Source of the DNA: Clostridiales bacterium | GTDB lineage: Bacteria; Bacillota; Clostridia; Christensenellales; Aristaeellaceae | Direction of reading: 5' to 3' | Assembly: GCA_015056205.1 (NCBI GenBank) | Contig: SVGS01000003.1 | Location: 108,889-172,888, forward strand | DNA length: 64,000 bases | Shown here: in pieces, positions 40,939-50,177 of the stretch | Layout: each line of letters starts with the position of its first letter | Position numbering within the stretch: position 1 is the stretch's first letter | Notes under the pieces: model-generated | The model's database searches: none | Seen by the model: the letters and a program-made list of their open reading frames with translations, nothing else | Told to the model about the DNA's origin: nothing | Translations under genes and position numbers: made by a program

Positions 40939-42368
40939 GAACGGATCTCCGCTTTTCTGTTTCCCTGAATCCGCCTGAACTGGAACGCATAAATCACCAG
41001 CAGCGCGGCGGCGAAAACCGCTCCGGCCGGATAGGCGATCGTCTGGGACAGGCCAAACCCTTCCTTGGCCATCAGAATATACGTCATGCTGACAGCGGAC
41101 ATGAAGGTGGCTGGAAGCGCCGTCAGCAGGGATGCGTAGCGGCTCTTTCCGTTTTTCAGCAGATAGGTCGTGGCGACCCAGAGGGAAACCATCGCCAGCG
41201 TCTGATTGCTCCAGGAGAAATAACGCCAGAGCACGTTAAAATCCAGCTGGGTCAGCACAGCGCCGATGGCGAGCAGCGGAAGGGTGATGATCAGCCGGTT
41301 CCGGATTTTTTTCTGATCCAGATGCGTGCATTCCGCCAGAATCAGGCGCGCGCTGCGGAATGCCGTATCACCCGACGTAATGGGACAGACCACCACGCCG
41401 ATGATCGCCAGGATCCCGCCGACTGTCCCCAGCATTTTCTCGGAGATCTCGTAAACCGTTCCTGACTGGCCAAGCGTCGAAAGCGCGTTGTGCAGGCCGC
41501 CGGTCGCGCCGTAGAAGGCCACGCCCGCCGCCGCCCAGATCAGGGCGATCACAGATTCGGCGATCATCGCGCCGTAGAAGATATTTCTTCCCTGCTTTTC
41601 GCTGGTAATGCATTTGGCAACCATCGGAGACTGGGTGGCATGAAATCCGGAAATCGCTCCGCAGGCCACCGTCACAAACATGAAGGGCCAGACCGGCAGA
41701 CCTTCCGGATGAAGATTGGACAGCGTGACCTCCGGAATCTGATGGCCGCCAAAGATCACGCCGCCCAGGACGCTCACCGCCATCAGGATCAGGATTCCGC
41801 CGAAAACGGGATACAGCTTTCCGATCAGTTTATCGATCGGGAGCAGCGTAGCCAGCACATAGTACAGCAGGATGATGACGATCCAGATCTTCTCATTCAG
41901 AAAACCGGGCGTCAGGTTGGCGATCAGCGCGGCAGGGCTGTTGACAAACACCGTGCCGGTCAGAACCAGCAGCAGGATGGAAAAAGCGCGCATGATCCAT
42001 TTGGCCGCCTTTCCCATATAAATCCCGGAAAGCTCCGCAATCGAAGCTCCTTTGTTCCGGCAGGAGATCATGCCGCACATATAATCATGCACCGCGCCCC
42101 CCAGAATGGCGCCGAGAACGATCCACAGAAAAACAACCGGACCGAAGCAGGCGCCCATTAGCGCCCCGAAAATCGGGCCGGTTCCTGCAATATTCAGCAG
42201 CTGAACCAGAAACGCCTTCCAGGGCTTCATCGGTACGCAGTCCACGCCGTCGTTAATGGCAATGGCCGGCGTCTGCCGGTCGTCCGGCGCGAACACCTTC
42301 TCGGTCAGACGGCCGTAGAAATGAAAACCAAGGAAAAGAACCACCAGGGCCAGGATCAGGGAAAACAT
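40935..42368 (-). CDS. cstA: CstA-family transporter (carbon starvation protein)
   Basis: The 477-residue membrane protein matches the shorter CstA form found in many Clostridia (enterobacterial CstA is about 700 residues). Conserved parts are INDGVDCVPMKPW, LLNIAGTGPIFGALMGACFG and FHATQSPMVAKCITSE. About 12 or more membrane segments are predicted. Members of the family import pyruvate or peptides. Given the OAA/pyruvate enzymes in this window a pyruvate role is attractive, but not shown by sequence. It is transcribed away from the exported orphan gene at 42702. Confidence 0.92.
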   Translation of the reverse strand: MFSLILALVVLFLGFHFYGRLTEKVFAPDDRQTPAIAINDGVDCVPMKPWKAFLVQLLNIAGTGPIFGALMGACFGPVVFLWIVLGAILGGAVHDYMCGMISCRNKGASIAELSGIYMGKAAKWIMRAFSILLLVLTGTVFVNSPAALIANLTPGFLNEKIWIVIILLYYVLATLLPIDKLIGKLYPVFGGILILMAVSVLGGVIFGGHQIPEVTLSNLHPEGLPVWPFMFVTVACGAISGFHATQSPMVAKCITSEKQGRNIFYGAMIAESVIALIWAAAGVAFYGATGGLHNALSTLGQSGTVYEISEKMLGTVGGILAIIGVVVCPITSGDTAFRSARLILAECTHLDQKKIRNRLIITLPLLAIGAVLTQLDFNVLWRYFSWSNQTLAMVSLWVATTYLLKNGKSRYASLLTALPATFMSAVSMTYILMAKEGFGLSQTIAYPAGAVFAAALLVIYAFQFRRIQGNRKAEIRS

Positions 42369-42701
42369 AATGTTAACCTCCCTTTACGTGTTATGTCATT
42401 TCCGCTGACATTTTTATATCATACCATATTTATCTGCATTCTGCCAGACTGTTTCTCCGGTTTCATTCTGGGTCCTGTTTCCCGGGATGAATTTCCGAGA
42501 AACCGAACGGCAGAATCCCCGCGCAGCAAGAAGATATTACCTGCAAAGAAAGGATTGACACAGTCATGAAAATCCATATAATAACCAAATGGAGTTACAT
42601 CATGTTTTCTGAATTGAACCTTTATGTGACTTGTGTGAGGAGGAACTGTACCAAACCGCCCGGTCATGATAAGGTCAGAAAATGAAAGGAGTATTTGTTC
42701 C
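42369..42701. other. 333-bp divergent intergenic region
   Basis: No gene is seen. The + strand holds a strong promoter at 42555-42582. On the minus strand, ahead of cstA, a TGGTATGAT extended -10-like sequence lies near 42420-42428 without a good -35 box. The cstA start has a GGGAGG ribosome-binding site. The centre contains no repeat or structured RNA I recognise. Confidence 0.6.
42555..42582 (+). promoter_or_regulatory. Consensus promoter of the exported orphan gene
   Basis: TTGACA (42555-42560) and TATAAT (42577-42582) are both perfect and 16 bases apart. The leader to the ATG at 42702 is about 110 nt and contains an AGGAGGAACTG sequence without a following start codon. Confidence 0.88.
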
Positions 42702-44192
42702 ATGATGAAAAAACTGGTTTCCTGTCTGTTGGCCGTCATGATGCTTTTCACGATGGCAGGCGCTTTTGCGGATCCCTTCGTGCCTCTTGAGAGGAACAAC
42801 GCACTGCATAAGTTCCTGAATGAAACGGATCTGAAGACCAAGGATTTTGCCCTGCAGCTTGAGCTGGGTAATCAGGTTGCCGATCTCGTGTTCCACGTCG
42901 AGGGGAATTCCCTTCACATGGTCACACGGATGAACGGGATCGTGCTCAGACATGCCCAGATGAACCCCACCGCGCTCTACATGGCCAGCGGCAGCGAAGT
43001 GGCGATGCTGCGGTATGAGACATTGGCCGCCTTCCAGCAGGATCTCATAAAAGAGGCGGAAGCCCAGCTCACCCAGGCGATTCAGAGCATCCCCGCGAAC
43101 CAGCTTCCGACGGAAGCCGAACTGAGAGCGGCCGCTGCCCAGCAGGCCGTTCTGGAAACCGCGGCAGCCACTCAGGAGCGGACGGACGCCGTCACCATCG
43201 GTACTGCGGCCATTGCGTTTGCCGAACATTTCAGACCTGAAAGCATTCTGGATGTGAAAGAGAATGACGGCAGCGTGGAATTCAGCCTGCGCAGCGATGC
43301 CTACGCCGACGCGCTGGCCAATGCGATTGACGGCCTGATGGCGAATGAGAGCCTGGGCCGGCTGATCGACCGGCAGGCGGCGAAGACCGGCAGCAAAACC
43401 TTTGCCGAAATCCAGAAGAGCTGGGCTGAAGACCGCGAAGCCACCCTGCAGGCCATCCGCACCATCCAAAGCACCGATAAAATTGAAGAGGACGGCCACT
43501 GGACGTCCAGCTTCCAGATCGGCGCTGAAAAAGAAGGAGATCAGGCTCTGATCTGCAACGCGGATACCTGGGTCAATGAAGAACTCAATGCTGCCGAAAT
43601 GACCTTCACCCTCGGAATCACCGGCGAAGACCCGGTCATGACGTATGACATTGTGGTGACCCCGAATTATTTCTGGGAAAAGATGAACGTCGAACAGGCC
43701 TACACGGAGATGAGCTTTGACCTGGAAGACGGCCTGATCAACAGCGGCAAAATCGATATTAACAGGAACAACATGGACGCGGTGCAGCTTTCCTTCGGTC
43801 CGGATTATCTGAACATGAGGGGACCCAAGGGCGGTATCAGCTCCTCTATCCGTGAAACCTGGACGGGCAAGACCCGCTATGAGCTGGTCGTCGAAAACGC
43901 CGAAGGCGTTTCCTCTTCCCTGATCATTGATTTCTATGAGGATGATGACAGCCTGATCTGCGAAATGAAGACCAGTGAATCGGATCAGTCCCTGAAGTAC
44001 AGGATCAGCCGGATTGACCGGGTCGAAGTCAACGATCTGAGCGCTTCTGAAAAAATCACCGAAATTACCGGTGAAACGCTCAAAACCGAGATGGAAGCCC
44101 TTCTGAAGCTGGTATTCCCCGCGAAAGCTCCGGAAGCCGCAGCCGAGACAGCCGAAGCCGCTCCGGAAGAGGCCGCCGAAACCGGAAAATAA
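42702..44192 (+). CDS. Large exported protein of unknown function
   Basis: The 496-residue protein has a signal peptide (MMKKLVSCLLAVMMLFTMAG) with cleavage likely after GAFA. The mature region has a helical insert rich in Ala/Gln (about 105-165) and a C-terminal half with repeated strand-like segments (for example KIDINRNNMDAVQLSF, YELVVENAEGVSSSLIIDF). It ends in an Ala/Glu-rich tail. I recognise no domain. It has a strong promoter and its own terminator, so it is a single-gene unit and probably well expressed. AGGAG lies about 10 bases before the ATG. Confidence 0.78.
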   Translation: MMKKLVSCLLAVMMLFTMAGAFADPFVPLERNNALHKFLNETDLKTKDFALQLELGNQVADLVFHVEGNSLHMVTRMNGIVLRHAQMNPTALYMASGSEVAMLRYETLAAFQQDLIKEAEAQLTQAIQSIPANQLPTEAELRAAAAQQAVLETAAATQERTDAVTIGTAAIAFAEHFRPESILDVKENDGSVEFSLRSDAYADALANAIDGLMANESLGRLIDRQAAKTGSKTFAEIQKSWAEDREATLQAIRTIQSTDKIEEDGHWTSSFQIGAEKEGDQALICNADTWVNEELNAAEMTFTLGITGEDPVMTYDIVVTPNYFWEKMNVEQAYTEMSFDLEDGLINSGKIDINRNNMDAVQLSFGPDYLNMRGPKGGISSSIRETWTGKTRYELVVENAEGVSSSLIIDFYEDDDSLICEMKTSESDQSLKYRISRIDRVEVNDLSASEKITEITGETLKTEMEALLKLVFPAKAPEAAAETAEAAPEEAAETGK

Positions 44193-44212
44193 GAAACCGA
44201 TACAGATTTCGC

Positions 44213-44240
44213 AAGGGGCAGGAGTATTCTCCTGCCCCTT
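44213..44240 (+). terminator. Strong hairpin after the exported orphan gene
   Basis: AAGGGGCAGGAG and CTCCTGCCCCTT form a perfect 12-bp stem with the loop TATT. The sequence after it is GTCTGTATT, so the T-tract is weak. A second shorter hairpin follows at 44278. Confidence 0.75.
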
Positions 44241-44277
44241 GTCTGTATTCCGGGCCGGTTTCTGTTTTCGCCCCTTC

Positions 44278-44306
44278 CGGCAGGCGGTATCCTGCCGCGC
44301 TTTTTC
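44278..44306 (+). terminator. Second hairpin with T-run in the 330-bp gap before the SPFH gene
   Basis: CGGCAGG and CCTGCCG pair around CGGTAT (44278-44297), followed by CGCTTTTTC. The rest of the gap (44307-44522) contains no gene and no convincing promoter. Confidence 0.55.
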
Positions 44307-44522
44307 TCCGCGGAAGTCAGAATAAACCGGGGTAATTTGCGCCCCGGAATCTGTACAAAACCGCCGCACAGGAGTAGGATGATTTCATCGAACGGAACTT
44401 CCGTTCATCCGCCCGCCGTCTCCGGCCGGGCGGCCGGACAGAACGGCTGAGAAAACGCCGGGCCCCCTGCCGGACCTGGCCCGGTAAAATCAGCGCCGAA
44501 AAACACGAAGGAGGAAGAAACA

Positions 44523-45410
44523 GTGAAAAAAGGACTTATCATCATCGTCGGCATCGCGGTCATAGTGGGAATTGTCGCGCTGACCTGTACCGCCACCGTG
44601 CAGACCGGATATACCGGAATCGTTACCACCTTCGGGCGGGTCGAGGATGTTACGCTGGAAGCCGGTTTCCATTTTAAAAGCCCCTTCCAGGAAATCATCC
44701 TGATGGACAACCGGGAACAGAAGAGCACCTTTACGACAGAGGCCTTTTCCAGCGATATTCAGCAGGTGGATATCACCGGGTCCATCAACTACGCCATCAA
44801 CAAAAGCACGGCCATGAACCTGTTCAAGGAAGTCGGTACTGATTACTTCAACAAGCTGGTCTATCCCCGGATGCTGGAGATCACAAAGGGCGTATTCAGC
44901 AAGTATACGGCCGAAAACCTGGTAGCCAACCGGCAGAATCTGAGTGAATCGATCCGGGCCGGCATGCATGAGGAACTGAATAACTATGGCATTAACGTCA
45001 TCAGTATCAGCATTGAAAACATCGACTTCACGGATGCCTTCACCGACGCGGTTGAAGCCAAGCAGGTTGCCGCGCAGAAAAAGCTGCAGGCGGAAATCGA
45101 GCAGAGTCAGATGACCATGGAAACTCAGCAGCAGGCGGAGCGGAAACGGATTAACGCCGAAGCGGAAGCCAATGTGGCCAAGATCAACGCGGACGCCGAT
45201 GCCTACGCGCTGCAGGTCCGGAGCGACGCCGAGGCGGAAGCGAACAAGAAGATTGCCGAAAGTCTGACCGAGCACCTGATCCGGTTCAATGAAATCAAGG
45301 CCTGGGATGGCAGGCTGCCCACCTATATGGCCGGTCAGGGAACCACCACGCTGCCCATCCTGAATATGGCGGAGCAGGATAAAGCTCCGGCGGAAAGCAG
45401 CACAAAGTAA
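44523..45410 (+). CDS. SPFH/Band 7 (prohibitin-like) membrane protein
   Basis: The 295-residue protein has one N-terminal membrane segment (about 4-25), an SPFH domain (about 26-185) with QTGYTGIVTTFGRVEDVTLE and LEAGFHFKSPFQ, then a coiled coil rich in Glu, Ala and Gln (about 185-250), and a short tail. Prohibitin-like SPFH proteins form large membrane-bound rings and act as scaffolds, often for proteases such as FtsH. No NfeD-type partner gene is adjacent. GGAGG lies about 10 bases before the ATG. It is followed by the tRNA-Ser gene. Confidence 0.9.
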   Translation: MKKGLIIIVGIAVIVGIVALTCTATVQTGYTGIVTTFGRVEDVTLEAGFHFKSPFQEIILMDNREQKSTFTTEAFSSDIQQVDITGSINYAINKSTAMNLFKEVGTDYFNKLVYPRMLEITKGVFSKYTAENLVANRQNLSESIRAGMHEELNNYGINVISISIENIDFTDAFTDAVEAKQVAAQKKLQAEIEQSQMTMETQQQAERKRINAEAEANVAKINADADAYALQVRSDAEAEANKKIAESLTEHLIRFNEIKAWDGRLPTYMAGQGTTTLPILNMAEQDKAPAESSTK

Positions 45411-45456
45411 ATTCCCGCGGCAGTTTCCGGGGCGCGGACTCATCTGAAACTTTTGC

Positions 45457-45484
45457 TTGACAAAAAGCATAAATCGGATATAAT
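45457..45484 (+). promoter_or_regulatory. Promoter of tRNA-Ser
   Basis: TTGACA (45457-45462) and TATAAT (45479-45484), both perfect, are 16 bases apart. The mature tRNA begins 22 bp after the -10 box. Confidence 0.88.
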
Positions 45485-45505
45485 GATCGGGTGAGCACGC
45501 GCTGT

Positions 45506-45596
45506 GGAGAGTTGGCTGAGTGGTCTAAGGCGCACGACTGGAAATCGTGTGTGGGGTGATACCTCACCTAGGGTTCAAATCCCTAACTCTCCGCCA
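45506..45596 (+). tRNA. tRNA-Ser (anticodon GGA), CCA encoded
   Basis: The acceptor arms GGAGAGT (45506-45512) and ACTCTCC (45586-45592) pair fully, followed by discriminator G and an encoded CCA (45594-45596). The anticodon stem CACGA/TCGTG encloses CTGGAAA with anticodon GGA at 45540-45542, reading UCC and UCU. A long variable arm (GTGGGGTGATACCTCAC) and a T-arm with GGTTCAAAT complete a class II serine tRNA. A D-loop GGTCTAAGGC is visible. Confidence 0.97.
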
Positions 45597-45601
45597 GAAA
45601 G

Positions 45602-45638
45602 CCCTGGTTTGATCTGACAGATCGAATCAGGGTTTTTC
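45602..45638 (+). terminator. Terminator of tRNA-Ser
   Basis: CCCTGGTTTGATC and GATCGAATCAGGG form an imperfect stem around TGACA (45602-45632), followed by TTTTTC. Confidence 0.88.
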
Positions 45639-45744
45639 TTTATTCCTGAAGCGGGCTGCCCTGCCGTCCTGAAAACTTCTCCCTTTATCAATTGGCTGAT
45701 TAGTGATAAAATAGAATGATTCTATGGTGAACTGGGAGGATTTC

Positions 45745-47109
45745 ATGCGCATCATTCTAATCGGAGCCGGAAAAGTCGGATACGCGCTGGCGGAGCATCT
45801 GATCAGCGAAGAGCATGATGTCACCGTGATCGATAATGATGAGGAGGCCATCGCCCACTGTTCCGGCGCGCTGGACGCGCTCTGTCTGAAGGGGAACGGC
45901 GCCAACGCCAAAATCCTGCTGGAGGCTGGGGTTGAAAAGGCGGACATGATTATCGCCACCACGGAAAACGATGAAACCAATATGCTGGCCTGTCTGATTT
46001 CCAAGCGGCTGGGCGCGCCTTATACCATCTGCCGGATCCGGGATCCCGAATTCAACGAAAGCCAGATGCTCCTGCAGAACGAGTTGGGAATCGACGTCGC
46101 CATAAATCCGGAACGGGCGACGGCGCTGGAGATCAGCCGGTTGCTGCGTTACCCCTTCGCTGGCAGCATCGAGCATTTCGCCAAGGGGCAGGTGGAAATG
46201 GTGGAATTCAGAGCTTCCGAATCGGATCCCTTTCTGAATATTCCGCTGAAGGATCTGGTATCCCGGGTGCCGAAGATGCCCCGGGTGCTCTACGCCATGG
46301 TGGAGCGGGGCAATCAGGTGCAGATCCCTACCGGCGATTTTATTTTCCGGCCGGGTGACCGGGTATTCGTTTCCGGAAATATGCTGACCATTACGGAGTA
46401 TTTCCGTTTTCTGGGTCGGAACCGGCTCAAGGTACGCAGCGTCATGATTCTGGGCGGCGGCCGGATTTCGTATTATCTCTCCCGGTTTATTGTTCCCATG
46501 GGCATTCATGTGACCCTCTTTGAGGTGAATAAGGAAAAAGCCCGACTGATGAGCGAAATGCTTCCGAAAGTGGACGTGATTCTGGGAGACGGCACGGACG
46601 AGGACCTGCTGGAGGAGCAGGGACTCTCCCAGACGGATGCCTTCGTCAGTCTGAGCAACCGGGATGAGGAAAACCTGATCTCCGGGATGCATGCCAACCG
46701 CTGCGGCGTTCCGAGGGTGATTGTGAAAAGCAGCCGGATGAGCCATCTGGACGTTCTCACTGATCTGGGGCTGGATTCCGTTGTCAGTCCGCAGTTCATT
46801 ACCACTTCCACCATTCTCCGTTATGTCCGTGCCCGTGAAAACAGCAGCGGCACCAGGATCGAGCGGCTGTACCGCCTGTTGGAAGGAAAAGCGGAGGCCA
46901 TGGAATTCATCGCCATGAAGGGAGACGCCTATATCGGCATTCCCCTGAAGGATCTGGTGTCCCGGAAGGGCACGCTGGTAGCGGTCATCGTCCGGCAGAA
47001 TAAAGTCATCGTTCCCTTCGGAAACGATCATATCGAAGCCGGGGATCACGTCGTGGTTATTTCCTGTGAATCCGGTGTCTCCGACCTGAATGAGGTAATC
47101 TATCGATGA
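45745..47109 (+). CDS. trkA: Trk potassium uptake regulatory subunit TrkA
   Basis: The 454-residue cytoplasmic gating subunit binds NAD(H) and nucleotides and controls TrkH. It contains two RCK repeats. The first Rossmann motif is IILIGAGKVGYALAEHL at the start and the second SVMILGGGRISYYLSRF (about 232-248), each followed by a TrkA-C domain with FLNIPLKDLVSR or YIGIPLKDLVSR. The ATG at 45745 is chosen because GGGAGGA precedes it by 4 bases and the Rossmann strand begins immediately. Its stop overlaps the trkH start by 4 bp. Confidence 0.95.
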   Translation: MRIILIGAGKVGYALAEHLISEEHDVTVIDNDEEAIAHCSGALDALCLKGNGANAKILLEAGVEKADMIIATTENDETNMLACLISKRLGAPYTICRIRDPEFNESQMLLQNELGIDVAINPERATALEISRLLRYPFAGSIEHFAKGQVEMVEFRASESDPFLNIPLKDLVSRVPKMPRVLYAMVERGNQVQIPTGDFIFRPGDRVFVSGNMLTITEYFRFLGRNRLKVRSVMILGGGRISYYLSRFIVPMGIHVTLFEVNKEKARLMSEMLPKVDVILGDGTDEDLLEEQGLSQTDAFVSLSNRDEENLISGMHANRCGVPRVIVKSSRMSHLDVLTDLGLDSVVSPQFITTSTILRYVRARENSSGTRIERLYRLLEGKAEAMEFIAMKGDAYIGIPLKDLVSRKGTLVAVIVRQNKVIVPFGNDHIEAGDHVVVISCESGVSDLNEVIYR

Positions 47110-48563
47110 ACAGAAAGCTGATCCTCCGGGTGCTGGGCTCCATGCTATGCATAGAGGCGATCGCCATGCTTCCCGCTCTCCTGCTTTCCTTTCACTACCG
47201 GGACGGCGATTCCGCCGCGATGGGGCAGAGCATTCTGGTAACCGGACTGCTGGGAATCTTCCTTTTCTTCTGCGTCCGCACGGAGAAGGACGCTCATCTT
47301 CGCCTGAAGGAAGGATTCATCATTACAGCGCTGGGCTGGATTCTGCTGAGCTTATGCGGCGCTCTTCCCTTCCTCTTCTCCCATACGCTTCCCCGCTTTG
47401 AGGACGCGTTCTTCGAGTCTGTTTCCGGATTTACCACAACCGGTGCCTCCGTCGTGAACCGGTTTGAGGGCTTTCCCCGGGGCGTCATGTTCTGGAGAGC
47501 TTCCACCCACTGGATCGGCGGCATGGGCGTGCTGGTGCTGACCCTGGCCCTGCTTCCGAAGCTGACAGGCCGAAGTTCTCATCTGGTGAAAGCTGAAAGC
47601 CCAGGCCCTTCGCTGAGTAAACTGGTGCCTAAAACCGGAGCGACCGCGAAAATCCTGTACAGGATCTATATTGTCCTGACCGCCGCGGAATTTCTGACGC
47701 TCCTGCTGTTGGGTCTGAGTCCCTATGACGCGGCTCTGCATTCCCTGTCCACGGCCGGTACCGGAGGATTCAGCAATTACGGAGCCAGCGTTGCCGCTTT
47801 TCAGAGCGTACCGGTCGAAATGGTCATCTCCCTCTTCATGTTCCTGTTCGGTATCAATTTCGCACTGTACTACAAGGCTTTCCTGGGAGATCATATCAAA
47901 GCTTTTTATAAGGATGAGGAGTTCCGGTGGTATGCCGGAATCATTGTCGCCGCGATTTTGCTGATTTCGGTCTTTAATCTTTCCTTCTATCACGGCGATT
48001 ACTGGACCTCCCTCCGCTACAGCATTTTCACGGTCGCTTCGACCGCCTCCACCACTGGCTTCGTAACGGTGGATTACGGAGTCTGGCCGGCCGCCAGTCA
48101 TATGATTATCGTGATCATCATGTTTATCGGCTCCTGCGCGGGATCCACGGCCGGCGGCATCAAAGTGGTCCGGATTAATATGATCTGCAAGCTGAGCCGC
48201 AGGAATATCCGGTCCACCGGCCAGCCCAAAAAGATGGAGGTCGTCCGCATGGACGGCAAAGCGGTGGATGAAGCCACCCTGTCCCAGGTGGCACAGTTCG
48301 CTCTGATGTATATTGCGCTCTGGCTTCTGGGCGCGCTGCTGCTTTCCCTGGACGGCCCCTTTGATGTGCTGACCCACCTGACCGCATCCCTGACCTGCGT
48401 CAGCAACGTGGGTCCCGGTCTGGGGGCTGTCGGCCCCGTCAGCAATTTTGCCGCCTACGGTCCTTTTGCCAAAGTTGTGTCCGCCATGCTGATGCTCTTC
48501 GGCCGGCTGGAACTCCTGCCGATGTTCATTCTGTTCACCCGTTCCGCGTGGCATAAATACTGA
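47106..48563 (+). CDS. trkH: Trk/Ktr-type potassium transporter membrane subunit
   Basis: The 485-residue protein forms the ion pathway. Four pore-loop regions are visible: GFTTTGASV, STAGTGGFSNYG, TASTTGFVTVDYG and, in the last repeat, SNVGPGLGAVGP. The conserved loop CAGSTAGGIKVVRI and the K+/cation-gating GSCAGS are present. With TrkA overlapping by 4 bp it forms a complete Trk system. Whether it prefers H+ or Na+ coupling cannot be told by eye. Confidence 0.94.
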   Translation: MNRKLILRVLGSMLCIEAIAMLPALLLSFHYRDGDSAAMGQSILVTGLLGIFLFFCVRTEKDAHLRLKEGFIITALGWILLSLCGALPFLFSHTLPRFEDAFFESVSGFTTTGASVVNRFEGFPRGVMFWRASTHWIGGMGVLVLTLALLPKLTGRSSHLVKAESPGPSLSKLVPKTGATAKILYRIYIVLTAAEFLTLLLLGLSPYDAALHSLSTAGTGGFSNYGASVAAFQSVPVEMVISLFMFLFGINFALYYKAFLGDHIKAFYKDEEFRWYAGIIVAAILLISVFNLSFYHGDYWTSLRYSIFTVASTASTTGFVTVDYGVWPAASHMIIVIIMFIGSCAGSTAGGIKVVRINMICKLSRRNIRSTGQPKKMEVVRMDGKAVDEATLSQVAQFALMYIALWLLGALLLSLDGPFDVLTHLTASLTCVSNVGPGLGAVGPVSNFAAYGPFAKVVSAMLMLFGRLELLPMFILFTRSAWHKY

Positions 48564-48590
48564 TTTCCCGAATCGGAAGGTGAAAGTGAT

Positions 48591-50177
48591 ATGACGAATC
48601 AGACAAAAACCATCGCGAAAGGCGTCTCCGTTCTGGGACTGACGGGCATCATCAACAAACTGATCGGCGTGCTTTATTCCATTCCGCTGGCCCGGATTCT
48701 GAAGCCGGAAGGACTGGGGCTCTTTCAGACGGTTTATCCGACCTACAACCTGTTTCTGACGCTCTCCAGCGCCGGGCTTCCGGTAGCCGTTTCCCGCATG
48801 GTTGCCCACTATCTGGCGACAGGCGATGAGCCCAATGCCCGCCGGACCTTCCAGGCCGCGATGAAGCTGCTGTTCACGATCGGGCTGTTTTTCACCCTGA
48901 TCATGGTGGTCTCCAACCGGATGCTGACCGCTCTGGTCGGTGTGGAAGAGGCTTCCAAAGGCTTTTATACCATTGCTCCCTGCGTGCTCATTGTCTGCGT
49001 GCTGTCCGCCTTCCGGGGTTATATTCAGGGGCATCAGAATATGGTGCCGACCGCCGTCTCCCAGATGATCGAGCAGATCGGAAAGGTCATCGTATCCCTT
49101 CCTCTGGCAGCCATCGGCATGCGGACCGGCATGGCGGACGGTGCCGCCGGCGCGCTGCTGGGTATCACGCTGGTGGAGGCCGCCGCGCTTGCCTACATGA
49201 TCATTCTTTATTACCGGCATGAGAAAAAGAAACCGGCCGCAGCTCCCGCTGTCCCGGCTGCCGCTGCGCCGGTTTCTCAGAAACGTCTGGCCCGCCAGCT
49301 GATCAGCATCTCGATTCCGATCACTGTCAGCGCCTGCATTATTCCCCTGGCCCAGTTTGTTGACTCCGCCCTGATGGTGAACCGCATGGTAGCTTCCGGA
49401 CTGACCCGGGATGCCGCCACCTCCCTGTACGGCATTTTCTCCGGCATGGTCATCCGGCTGATCAATATCCCCACTGCCCTGGCGCTTGCGATTTCCATGA
49501 GCCTGGTGCCCGCCATTTCCGCCGCCCGGGCCCGTGAGGACCGAAAGGCCATCATTCAGGAGTCCGGCGTAGGTCTTCGCTACGCTTCGCTGATCGGTCT
49601 TCCCTGCTCCATCGGAATGAGCCTGCTGGCCAAACCGATCCTCGCTATTTTCTATACCGGCACGCTGACACCGGAGCGGATGCAGACCGCCGCGGAACTG
49701 CTGCAGATCTCCTCCCTGACGGTGTTTCTCTTCACCATGGTCCAGGCAACCAGCAGCATTCTGCAGGGGCTCCATAAACAGCAGATTCCGATGTATACCA
49801 TGATCGCCGGTGTCGGCTGTAAAATCCTGCTGAACTATCTGCTGATCGGAACCCCGGGAATCAATATCCACGGCGGCCCGGTGGCTTCCATTGTCTGCTA
49901 CTCCGTCGCCATGATTCCGAATCTTTATTTCTGCTGTAAATATGCGGGTATGCGGTTCCGCTGGATGGAATGGATCGTCCGTCCCGGCCTGGCCGCGCTG
50001 GGCATGGGGCTGGCGGTCTACGGCCTGAAGCTGCTTCTGCCGGAAAGTTTCCTGTCCACGGTTCTGATGATCCTGACCGGTGTCGGCGTATATGTACTGA
50101 TCGCCTGCCTGGATCACGCGCTGGAAAAATCCGATCTGCAGGGCATTCTGCGTCCCGGAAGGAGGCATCGCCGATGA
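48591..50177 (+). CDS. SpoVB/YabM-like polysaccharide flippase (MOP superfamily)
   Basis: The 528-residue membrane protein has about 14 hydrophobic segments. The N-terminus with LGLTGIINKLIGVLYSIPLA and RILKPEGLGLFQTVYPTYN is typical of the SpoVB/YabM/YtgP group of lipid-linked oligosaccharide flippases. A Pro/Ala-rich loop (about 205-228) separates the halves. In Bacillus, yabM precedes yabN, and here too the next gene is yabN-like, overlapping by 4 bp. The transported lipid is unknown; a cell-wall precursor is likely by family. Confidence 0.88.
   Translation: MTNQTKTIAKGVSVLGLTGIINKLIGVLYSIPLARILKPEGLGLFQTVYPTYNLFLTLSSAGLPVAVSRMVAHYLATGDEPNARRTFQAAMKLLFTIGLFFTLIMVVSNRMLTALVGVEEASKGFYTIAPCVLIVCVLSAFRGYIQGHQNMVPTAVSQMIEQIGKVIVSLPLAAIGMRTGMADGAAGALLGITLVEAAALAYMIILYYRHEKKKPAAAPAVPAAAAPVSQKRLARQLISISIPITVSACIIPLAQFVDSALMVNRMVASGLTRDAATSLYGIFSGMVIRLINIPTALALAISMSLVPAISAARAREDRKAIIQESGVGLRYASLIGLPCSIGMSLLAKPILAIFYTGTLTPERMQTAAELLQISSLTVFLFTMVQATSSILQGLHKQQIPMYTMIAGVGCKILLNYLLIGTPGINIHGGPVASIVCYSVAMIPNLYFCCKYAGMRFRWMEWIVRPGLAALGMGLAVYGLKLLLPESFLSTVLMILTGVGVYVLIACLDHALEKSDLQGILRPGRRHRR

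Noticed and set aside
47352..50168. Long open frame on the minus strand (about 938 codons) opposite trkH and the flippase
   Set aside because: Antisense shadow with biased composition and no start signal; the sense genes have clear families.
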